Positions 33,667 to 40,143 of a stretch of 40,143 bases of DNA are shown piece after piece. A program made the position numbers and the translations under genes. The DNA is taken from NCBI GenBank assembly GCA_017964465.1, contig JAGCRY010000198.1, positions 1 through 40,143 on the forward strand, written 5' to 3'. Below the pieces are notes generated by a model that saw only the letters and a program-made list of their open reading frames with translations, was not told the DNA's origin and did no database searches. Source of the DNA: Bacteroidales bacterium (GTDB taxonomy: Bacteria; Bacteroidota; Bacteroidia; Bacteroidales; UBA3824). The first letter of the stretch is position 1. Every line of letters starts with the position of its first letter.

Positions 33667-35505
33667 ATGAAAAAACTACTTATTTTATCACTTGTAGCGT
33701 TGTGCTGCATGACTACGATGTCATGTGGCGACGACGATGACCCTGTTGACAACAACAACGACAACCCCTCAAACACCACTCCCGGAGGCGACAACGGTAA
33801 CGGTAACAACTCCGGTGACAACAACGGCGGCAACACCACCGAAAACAAGCCGAATTTGACGGCTCCTGCGCTCCATATCAAGAATAACAAGGTTTCAAAG
33901 GAGTTTTGGCAGGTTCAGTACCAGGTTGCCTCCAACCTCAACCTTACAAAAGGCAAGGAGTATGAAATAGCTATCAGGGCTATGGCTTCGGATAATGCCA
34001 CCCTCCGTTTCCGTATCGGTGACTGGGGCGACAATGTCGTTGACCTGTCTATTGATGTAACCAAGGAAATGCAGGAATACAAACAGACCTTCACTGCAGC
34101 TGGTGGTGGACACGTGCTCTTCCAGACCGGCGATTTCGTTGGTGACATCTATGTTGAGAGCGTGAAAATCACCCACAAGGGTAAGGTTCGCGAGCTCACT
34201 GATGAAGAAAAGCGTGACACACTCATCTGGGCTATGGACCATTGGATTGAGGGCGTCATGACTGCTACTGATGGTTTCGTGAAGGCATGGGACGTCGTAA
34301 ACGAGGCACTTTCGGGTAACGACGGCGACGGCGACGGTCTCTATGACCTCCAGAACTACAAGAACAACAACATCTCTGACCCCACAAACGTGCAGTCGGG
34401 TACTTTCTATTGGCAGGTTTACATGGGCGACCTCGAGTACGTCCGCACGGCTGTCAAGAGTGCACGTAAGCACTTCAAGGGCGACCCCAGCGAACTCAAG
34501 CTTTTCATCAACGACTACAATCTCGAGTCCACATGGGATGACAACCAAAAACTCAAGAGCCTTATCAAGTGGATTGACAAGTGGGAAGCAGACGGCGAGA
34601 CCTACATCGACGGTATCGGCACACAGATGCACATTTCCTGCTATGCGGACGCCGGACTTCAGAGGGATGCTGAAGATCACATCGTGAAGATGTTCCAGCT
34701 CATGGCTGAAACAGGACGTCTTGTTCGTGTATCCGAACTTGACATGGGCTATGTACGCGGCTCCAACAAGTGGGGCGGAAACATTCAGACCAGCCAAGTT
34801 ACCGCAGTTGAGCATCAGCAGATGGCTGATTTCTACGAGTTCATCCTCAGAAAATACTTTGAAATCGTTCCTCCTGCACAGCAGTATGGTTTCTGCCAGT
34901 GGTGTACGACCGACGCTCCGAGCGGCGGCGGATGGCGCGGTGGCGAGCCTGTAGGTATTTGGACAGAAGGCTACAGCGCAAGGAAGGCGGCATACAAAGG
35001 CTTCGCTCAAGGTCTTGCAGAGAAGGAGCTCGAAGGCGACGTGAAGGATCTTATGCCCTTGAAGATGTACGTTGACCGCTCAAAGCACCCGCTCTTCAAG
35101 TTCAGCGGCGCAATCGAAGCATGGGATTTCAATAGCCAAGCCAAGCTCCGTGACACCATCGCTGCTAACTTTGACGAAATCGTGGCAGGCAACTCTATGA
35201 AGTACTCCTCTTGCGTGAATGGCAGTGGCGAACTTAACTTCAGCACTGTTACACAATTCTGTGACGCTGCAAAGGCTAAGGGTCTCACCATCTACGGTCA
35301 CACCCTCGCATGGCACTCTCAGCAGCAGCCCGGCTATCTCCTCGGTCTCATGAACAAGGTTGAGGTTGATGTACCGGATTCTGAGAAGGAAGAAGTTTCC
35401 GATTGCGACATGACTTACAAAGGCATGAGGAGCTACAACATGTGGAAGTCTGACAACAACGCAAGCGACAATATTGACTACTCGATTGATTTCGTTCAAC
35501 CGTAA
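33667..35505 (+). CDS. Circularly permuted GH10 endo-xylanase lipoprotein
   Basis: This is a 612-residue lipoprotein: lipobox TTMSC (Cys20), then GDDDD and an Asn/Gly/Thr linker to about 62. Residues 62-172 match the later part of a CBM4-like module. Residues 173-452 are the C-terminal half of GH10 with acid/base E213 (WDVVNEAL), GTQMH (318-322) and nucleophile E357 (VSELD). Residues 465-565 are the N-terminal half of GH10, with FDEIVAGNSMK at 502-512 and GHTLAWHSQQ at 544-553. Residues 566-612 resemble the first strands of the same CBM. The order is thus inverted relative to normal GH10, but one complete domain is present with intact catalytic residues. It should cut the xylan backbone at the cell surface. 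One uninterrupted reading frame encodes it. Confidence 0.88.
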   Translation: MKKLLILSLVALCCMTTMSCGDDDDPVDNNNDNPSNTTPGGDNGNGNNSGDNNGGNTTENKPNLTAPALHIKNNKVSKEFWQVQYQVASNLNLTKGKEYEIAIRAMASDNATLRFRIGDWGDNVVDLSIDVTKEMQEYKQTFTAAGGGHVLFQTGDFVGDIYVESVKITHKGKVRELTDEEKRDTLIWAMDHWIEGVMTATDGFVKAWDVVNEALSGNDGDGDGLYDLQNYKNNNISDPTNVQSGTFYWQVYMGDLEYVRTAVKSARKHFKGDPSELKLFINDYNLESTWDDNQKLKSLIKWIDKWEADGETYIDGIGTQMHISCYADAGLQRDAEDHIVKMFQLMAETGRLVRVSELDMGYVRGSNKWGGNIQTSQVTAVEHQQMADFYEFILRKYFEIVPPAQQYGFCQWCTTDAPSGGGWRGGEPVGIWTEGYSARKAAYKGFAQGLAEKELEGDVKDLMPLKMYVDRSKHPLFKFSGAIEAWDFNSQAKLRDTIAANFDEIVAGNSMKYSSCVNGSGELNFSTVTQFCDAAKAKGLTIYGHTLAWHSQQQPGYLLGLMNKVEVDVPDSEKEEVSDCDMTYKGMRSYNMWKSDNNASDNIDYSIDFVQP

Positions 35506-35531
35506 CATTATCACCTAAGTCATTAATTATT

Positions 35532-35560
35532 GTAGAGACGTGTCCATGACACGTCTCTAC
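35532..35560 (+). terminator. Perfect palindromic hairpin after the xylanase gene
   Basis: A perfect 13-bp stem (35532-35544 with 35548-35560, GTAGAGACGTGTC and its complement) with a CAT loop is followed by TTTTTAACTCTTTT. It fits an intrinsic terminator 26 bases after the stop. The symmetric sequence also resembles dispersed palindromic repeats, so a genome-wide copy number would tell. Confidence 0.7.
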
Positions 35561-35578
35561 TTTTTAACTCTTTTGAAA

Positions 35579-36661
35579 ATGAAAAAAATCTTAATAGCAT
35601 CACTGTTCGCAGCATTGTTATTCCCATGCTGTGGCGATGACGACGATAAAGAAGAACCTGCAAAGGAAAATAACACCGAAAACACAACTCCCGCCAACGA
35701 GACGAACCAAAACGGAAATGAAACAAAGCCCAATGAGGTAGAGCCGTCTCTCGATGACAGCGAAAACAAGAACAATGAGGAAAACACCAAGCCCACCACG
35801 CCTGTCAGCGACGAGACTGATATAGAAGTCAACGAGGAACTCCAAAAGGTTATCCAAGGCAAAGAAGAATATGCAAAACTCAATGTGTTCCTCTGCTTCG
35901 GACAGTCAAACATGGAAGGCAATGCTTCCGTTGGTTCAAAAGACAAGACCAACGTCCCCGACAATTTCAAGAACATGATTGTTGCCAAAGGTGACGCCGA
36001 CCATTACAATCAGGAGCGCTACACATGGCGCAAGGCGAACCCGCCGCTCGCACGTTTTTCAACTGGACTTACTCCCGCCGACTATTTCGCACGCACTCTT
36101 TGCCAGTATCTGCCCGAAGGTGGTGAGATTGGTATCGTCATGGTGGCAATTGGTGGCACGTCCATCGAGGCATTCTATAAGGAGTCCTGTGAGGAATTCT
36201 GTAACAAGAGCGACCATGCCGACTGGCTCAAAGGCTTCTATGCACAGTATGACAACAATCCATACCAGACCCTCATCGACGCAGCAAAAGAGGCTCAGAA
36301 GACTGGCGTAATTCGCGGCATCCTCTTGCATCAGGGCGAGACAAACAACGGCGACCCCAACTGGCCTGATAATGTTAAAGGTATCTATGACAACATCATT
36401 GCCGACCTTGGGCTCGACCCTGCACAATGTCCCTTGCTCGTGGGCGAGACATTGAGGCAGGATCAGAAAGGTGGGTGTTATCAGCATAATGCAGTGGTAG
36501 CAAAAGTGCCGTCTGTAATTCCAAATTCTTATGTAATCTCGTCGGAAGGCTGTCCTGGCAACGGTCAAGATCCGTGGCATTTCTCCGCAAGGGGCTACAG
36601 GATGTTGGGCAAGAGATACGCCGAGAAGATACTTGAACTCTGGAGCGCAAATGTTGAGTAA
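35579..36661 (+). CDS. CE6-like acetylxylan esterase lipoprotein (SGNH hydrolase)
   Basis: This is a 360-residue lipoprotein from ATG 35579: lipobox ending PCC (Cys18), then GDDDD and an acidic Asn/Glu/Thr-rich linker to about 85. The SGNH hydrolase domain covers 95-360. The block I serine S110 is in FGQSNMEG, HQGE lies at 251-254, and the catalytic pair D331-x2-H334 is in DPWHFSARGY. This matches the sialate-O-acetylesterase fold used by CE6 esterases, which remove acetyl groups from xylan. Its place between two xylan-related enzymes supports that substrate. A start at 35540 would run through the hairpin and is rejected. Confidence 0.85.
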   Translation: MKKILIASLFAALLFPCCGDDDDKEEPAKENNTENTTPANETNQNGNETKPNEVEPSLDDSENKNNEENTKPTTPVSDETDIEVNEELQKVIQGKEEYAKLNVFLCFGQSNMEGNASVGSKDKTNVPDNFKNMIVAKGDADHYNQERYTWRKANPPLARFSTGLTPADYFARTLCQYLPEGGEIGIVMVAIGGTSIEAFYKESCEEFCNKSDHADWLKGFYAQYDNNPYQTLIDAAKEAQKTGVIRGILLHQGETNNGDPNWPDNVKGIYDNIIADLGLDPAQCPLLVGETLRQDQKGGCYQHNAVVAKVPSVIPNSYVISSEGCPGNGQDPWHFSARGYRMLGKRYAEKILELWSANVE

Positions 36662-36679
36662 TCTAAATAATCAATGTTT

Positions 36680-38113
36680 ATGAAACAACATTTCAAGTAC
36701 CTGTCATTCTTGCTGTTGTTCGCTTTATCAGGTGTCATGAATGTCTCCTGTGGTGATGACGATGACGAACCCGTTGACGTCAATAATCCCAGTGGCAATC
36801 AGTCTGGTTCCGAAACCAATACTGGTACGGATTCTGGAGCGAACAATAGCTCGAATAATGAAACCGGCAAGGAGCCGGCAAAGGAGCAAGAGCCTGTTTT
36901 TTATGTTGATGTTGACACAGTTGTTGTGGAGCCACACCTTAGCAAGGTAGTTGGAGAACTTCATGTTGACGGTCGTTATCTCAAAGATGAGGCGGGCAAC
37001 ATCGTAAATCTCCATGGCATGGCTCAGACGTACAGCCCGTGGTTTAATAGTCAGAGTGGAAAAAATTTCCAATGGGGCGATTATGATGTGTCTGGTTGTC
37101 TGCGTGTTAATCAGGGCAGGCTCAAGAAAATCATCGACAACGGCTGGAGCATGGACTTCGTGCGTCTTCACATGGATCCGCATTGGACTGTAACAAACAA
37201 GAACGACGACCAAGGTGAAAAGTCCGCACACCTTTATTATGATGAGGAAAAATTCAAAAAATACCTCGACGAGGTGTTTGTGCCTATGGCTGAATACATT
37301 CAGAGCCTTGGAATGCGCGTCCTCATGCGTCCTCCGGGTGTATGTCCTGAACGCATTTCCTATGGCGACGCTTATTATAAATATATGCTCGATGTGTGGA
37401 CGATTGTTGCAAATCATCCAAAACTCCAGAACAATCCATTGGTGATGTTTGAGTTGGCAAACGAACCCGTATATTTTGTAGCGTCGGATGGAAGTGACAG
37501 CCAGCGTAATTTCAATGACATTGTTGCAAAGGAATACAGCCAGTTTTTCCAGGACATTGTTGATAAGATGCGTGGCGAGGGCTGTAACAACATCCTGTGG
37601 GTGCCTGGATTGGCATGGCAGCAAGACTACAGAGCCTTCCAGAAATATCCCATCGAGGGTGACAATATCGGTTACGCCGTCCATTGTTATCCGGGTTGGT
37701 ATGGCAGCGACTGCTACCAGCAGACTGGTGAAATTGCGCCAGATATGTGGCGTGGCTCTGCCGGTGGATACAAAGGTTTTAAGAAGGACTGGGACAATTC
37801 CATCACAAATGTTGTGGGACAGACTAATCCCATCATTGTGACGGAGATGGATTGGTGCTCAAAAAAATTCAAAGGCCGTACATGGGGCAGTTCTGTAACC
37901 GGCACGGCTGGCGGTAAAGGTTTTGGCGCCAATTTCAGGAAGATTATGGACGAGACTGGCAATGTAAGTTGGCTCACGTTCGTATGGGATTATGACCTTG
38001 CAGCCTTTAACCCCAAGCACAAGGTCGATTCAAACAATTTCCTATACGACCCTGATTCTGGTGTATTGCCGGTTTATTGGTGGTTCAAGGAATATTGGGA
38101 TGCCGAAAACTAA
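36680..38113 (+). CDS. GH5-family glycoside hydrolase lipoprotein
   Basis: The 477-residue lipoprotein has a signal peptide with lipobox NVSC (Cys24) and GDDDD. A Ser/Asn/Gly/Glu linker runs to about 75, and the GH5 TIM barrel from about 95 to 477. DGRYLKDEAGNIVNLHGM is the typical GH5 start. The acid/base is E262 in FELANEP and the nucleophile E389 in IIVTEMDW. Other conserved residues are R162 in FVRLHMD and H335 in AVHCYPG. The subfamily cannot be fixed by eye; GH5 members in xylan loci are often xylanases, so endo-xylanase or a related endo-glucanase is likely. An in-frame ATG at 36674 adds two residues. It follows the esterase by 18 bases. Confidence 0.88.
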   Translation: MKQHFKYLSFLLLFALSGVMNVSCGDDDDEPVDVNNPSGNQSGSETNTGTDSGANNSSNNETGKEPAKEQEPVFYVDVDTVVVEPHLSKVVGELHVDGRYLKDEAGNIVNLHGMAQTYSPWFNSQSGKNFQWGDYDVSGCLRVNQGRLKKIIDNGWSMDFVRLHMDPHWTVTNKNDDQGEKSAHLYYDEEKFKKYLDEVFVPMAEYIQSLGMRVLMRPPGVCPERISYGDAYYKYMLDVWTIVANHPKLQNNPLVMFELANEPVYFVASDGSDSQRNFNDIVAKEYSQFFQDIVDKMRGEGCNNILWVPGLAWQQDYRAFQKYPIEGDNIGYAVHCYPGWYGSDCYQQTGEIAPDMWRGSAGGYKGFKKDWDNSITNVVGQTNPIIVTEMDWCSKKFKGRTWGSSVTGTAGGKGFGANFRKIMDETGNVSWLTFVWDYDLAAFNPKHKVDSNNFLYDPDSGVLPVYWWFKEYWDAEN

Positions 38114-38119
38114 AATTTT

Positions 38120-38150
38120 TTTGCAGTCTCCGATATTTTTATTAATATTG
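38120..38150 (+). promoter_or_regulatory. Predicted promoter of guaB
   Basis: TTTG (38120-38123), a 19-base spacer and TAATATTG (38143-38150) fit the Bacteroidota pattern with one mismatch, 26 bases before ATG 38177. It begins 6 bases after the GH5 stop codon. Confidence 0.55.
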
Positions 38151-38176
38151 CAAAATTTTTTAGCAAACTCCAGACC

Positions 38177-39673
38177 ATGGCACACATTATCAACGAAATT
38201 TCCAGGACTTTCAACGAGTACCTCCTGATTCCGGGTCTTACAACCAAGGAATGTACCCCTGCGAATGTAAATTTGCAGACACCGCTCGTCAAGTTTAAGA
38301 AGGGTGAGACACCATCGCTCTCGCTCAACGTACCTTTCACGTCCGCCATCATGCAGTCGGTATCGGATTCAAACATGGCGATTGCCCTTGCCAAAAATGG
38401 CGGCATATCGTTCATCTACGGCTCTCAGTCTATAGACGACCAGGCTGAAATGGTACGCAAGGTAAAAAAATACAAGGCGGGTTTTGTAGTCTCAGACGCC
38501 AACCTCACGCCTGAAAACACCCTTGCCGACGTTGTTGCTCTCAAAGCGAAGACTGGTTACTCCACGATTGGCATTACCGACGACGGCACCTCAAACGGCA
38601 AGCTCCTCGGCATCGTAACGAGCCGCGACTACCGTCCGACTCGCGATCCCCAGGACCGCAAGGTGAAGGAATTCATGACACCTTTTGCAAAGCTCATTGT
38701 CGGTCATTATCCACTCGATCTCAATGAGGCCAACGACATTATCTGGAACAACAAGATAAATGCGCTGCCAATCATTGACGAGAACCAGCACCTCAAGTTT
38801 TTCGTGTTCCGCAAGGACTATGATTCCCATAAGACCTACCCGCTCGAACTCCTCGACGACGACAAGTCGCTCCGTGTTGGTGCAGGCATAAATACCCGCG
38901 ACTACGCCGAACGCATCCCGAAACTCGTGGAAGCAGGTGTGGATGTAATCTGCATGGATTCCTCCGACGGTTTTTCCGAGTGGCAGAAGGAGACCATCAA
39001 GTGGGTTCGTGACAATTACGGCGAGTCGCTCAAGATTGGCGCGGGCAACGTGGTGGACGCCGAGGGCTTCAATTACCTTGCCGAGGCAGGTGCAGACTTT
39101 GTGAAAGTTGGCATCGGTGGTGGCAGCATCTGCATCACTCGTGAACAGAAAGGCATCGGACGTGGACAGGCGACAGCCATCATCGACGTTGCAAAAGCCC
39201 GTGACGAATATTATGAGCGTACAGGCGTTTATATCCCGATTTGTTCAGACGGTGGACTTGTGCAGGATTACCACATGGTTCTTGCCTTGGCTATGGGAGC
39301 CGACTTCCTGATGATGGGACGCTATTTCGCACGTTTCGACGAGTCACCTACTAAGAAGGTGATGATTAACGGCTCATACATGAAGGAGTATTGGGGCGAA
39401 GGCAGTAACCGCGCACGCAACTGGCAGCGTTACGACATGGGTGGCGATGCGGCGATGAAATTTGAGGAAGGTGTGGATTCATACGTTCCATACGCCGGCA
39501 AACTCAAGGACAACCTTCAGGTCACCATCGACAAAATCAAATCTACGATGTGTTCCTGTGGTGTCATCAGCCTCAATGACCTCAAACAAAACGCCAAAAT
39601 CACGCTCGTTTCTTCCACTGGCATCATCGAAGGCGGCGCACATGACGTCATCCTTAAGGAGCAGAAACAATGA
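38177..39673 (+). CDS. guaB: IMP dehydrogenase
   Basis: This 498-residue enzyme oxidises IMP to XMP with NAD+, the committed step to GMP. The TIM barrel is split by a CBS-pair region at about 105-220. The catalytic Cys loop is [15 protein letters not shown] with C319. The barrel segments [15 protein letters not shown] and [20 protein letters not shown], and the flap [13 protein letters not shown], fit the family. The loop differs from the common GxGPGSICTTR, and the N-terminus also differs from the usual Bacteroides GuaB start, so this belongs to a divergent IMPDH clade. The catalytic residues seen are intact. It is a housekeeping gene outside the xylan locus, with its own promoter and terminator. 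Confidence 0.9.
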   Translation: MAHIINEISRTFNEYLLIPGLTTKECTPANVNLQTPLVKFKKGETPSLSLNVPFTSAIMQSVSDSNMAIALAKNGGISFIYGSQSIDDQAEMVRKVKKYKAGFVVSDANLTPENTLADVVALKAKTGYSTIGITDDGTSNGKLLGIVTSRDYRPTRDPQDRKVKEFMTPFAKLIVGHYPLDLNEANDIIWNNKINALPIIDENQHLKFFVFRKDYDSHKTYPLELLDDDKSLRVGAGINTRDYAERIPKLVEAGVDVICMDSSDGFSEWQKETIKWVRDNYGESLKIGAGNVVDAEGFNYLAEAGADFVKVGIGGGSICITREQKGIGRGQATAIIDVAKARDEYYERTGVYIPICSDGGLVQDYHMVLALAMGADFLMMGRYFARFDESPTKKVMINGSYMKEYWGEGSNRARNWQRYDMGGDAAMKFEEGVDSYVPYAGKLKDNLQVTIDKIKSTMCSCGVISLNDLKQNAKITLVSSTGIIEGGAHDVILKEQKQ

Positions 39674-39703
39674 TTTTGAGGCTTGAAAGCCAAAGAAAAA
39701 TTC

Positions 39704-39741
39704 ATAATTGCCATCCTATAATGCTATCGGATGGCAATTAT
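39704..39741 (+). terminator. Terminator behind guaB
   Basis: A perfect 13-bp stem (39704-39716 with 39729-39741) around a 12-base loop lies 31 bases after the guaB stop. Only a weak A/T tail follows. The DNA from 39742 to 39826 holds A/T-rich sequence that may act as an UP element for the rRNA promoter. Confidence 0.7.
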
Positions 39742-39826
39742 TACTAAAATTTGTGAAATAATTGACCTTTGCAAATATTTAAGCTTCAATCCTTTGTAAT
39801 TTTTTTTGAAAAAAGTTTCAAAAAGA

Positions 39827-39859
39827 TTTGGAGGATATATGAAAAAGTTTGTAATTTTG
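39827..39859 (+). promoter_or_regulatory. rRNA operon promoter and leader
   Basis: TTTG (39827-39830), a 21-base spacer and TAATTTTG (39852-39859) fit the Bacteroidota promoter. A/T tracts directly upstream (39795-39825) suit an rRNA promoter. The leader of about 145 bases to the 16S start contains a small hairpin GGAC-A6-GTCC within a wider near-palindrome at about 39860-39905. No gene is seen in this stretch. Confidence 0.6.
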
Positions 39860-40010
39860 CATTGTTGTTTCGGACAAAAAAGTCCACTATGGTAATAACA
39901 ATTACCGACGATATTTGAAGATTTTTGACAGCAAGCACAAGGCGTAGAAACAAGGAATTATGTAACCCCTTGAAATTATAAAGCCGGACAAATGATTCAT
40001 ACAATTTTAT

Positions 40011-40143
40011 ACAACGAAGAGTTTGATCCTGGCTCAGGATAAACGCTAGCGGCAGGCCTAACACATGCAAGTCGAGCGGTAACATGAGATAGCAATATTT
40101 TGATGACGAGCGGCGGACGGGTGAGTAACGCGTATGCAACCTG
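40011..40143 (+). rRNA. rrs: 16S ribosomal RNA, 5' end
   Basis: The sequence from 40016 contains GAAGAGTTTGATCCTGGCTC, the universal 27F region, followed by AACGCTAGCGGCAGGCCTAA, ACACATGCAAGTCGA and GGCGGACGGGTGAGTAACGC. By alignment with E. coli position 6 at 40016, the mature 5' end is about 40011. The GCTAGCGGCAGGCCTAACAC form points to Bacteroidales. The gene runs off the window end, so only about 133 bases are present. Confidence 0.97.

Noticed and set aside
33895-35010. 371-codon open frame antisense to the permuted xylanase gene
   Set aside because: It lies wholly within a confident GH10 gene, shows no domain, signal or membrane pattern, and is explained by the codon usage of the sense gene.
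33667-35505. Two separate incomplete GH10 modules rather than one permuted domain
   Set aside because: Each conserved GH10 segment occurs once, the two halves are complementary, and the split CBM also adds up to one module.

Overview
The window comes from a Bacteroidales (phylum Bacteroidota) chromosome. Four observations support this. The 3' edge enters a 16S rRNA gene of Bacteroidales type. There are two consecutive SusC/SusD pairs. Several promoters fit the Bacteroidota pattern TTTG-N19/21-TAnnTTTG. There is also an HTCS-type regulator and many lipoproteins with CGDDDD signals. The high content of xylan-degrading genes suggests a plant-fibre-degrading gut or rumen organism. This is an inference, and I cannot name the genus.

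Positions 1-2600 are a minus-strand block: the start of der (GTPase Der), a DUF2007 protein, a SiaB-like GHKL kinase, a MerR regulator and an M23 peptidase. Positions 2638-13273 form a plus-strand signalling operon: a STAS protein, CheY, CheA, CheW, CheR, a kinase-like protein that has lost its phospho-accepting histidine, CheD, CheB, a second CheY and a membrane GAF/PAS sensor. prmC is coupled at the end. No chemoreceptor signalling hairpin, flagellar gene or gliding gene is visible, so what the system senses and controls is open.

Positions 13274-18143 hold a 33-bp tandem repeat, two membrane proteins of related layout, a secreted protein, a DUF4878-like lipoprotein, a small secreted-protein gene broken by a one-base shift, and a CstA-type transporter.

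Positions 18243-38113 are a xylan utilisation locus. It opens with a cut-down HTCS-like regulator that has no sensor domain, no phosphohistidine and no ATPase domain. An operon with the layout of the known xusA-xusB-xusC-xusD-xusE-xyn10C cluster follows. The protein in the xyn10C position keeps the GH10 fold and two duplicated carbohydrate-binding modules, but every catalytic residue is replaced. The next gene is an apparently active GH10 xylanase that is circularly permuted: its N-terminal half has moved behind its C-terminal half, with the breakpoint inside the carbohydrate-binding module. A CE6-like acetylxylan esterase and a GH5 enzyme complete the locus. All three enzymes are lipoproteins with a Cys-Gly-Asp4 start and a low-complexity linker, which fits cell-surface display. 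In the likely pathway, the surface enzymes and binding proteins capture, deacetylate and cut xylan, and the two SusC/D pairs import the oligosaccharides.

Positions 38120-40143 carry guaB (IMP dehydrogenase), a terminator, an rRNA promoter and leader, and the first 133 bases of 16S rRNA.

The main discoveries are the permuted xylanase, the dead GH10 paralogue beside it, the stripped regulator, and the receptor-less chemosensory operon containing a histidine-less kinase.
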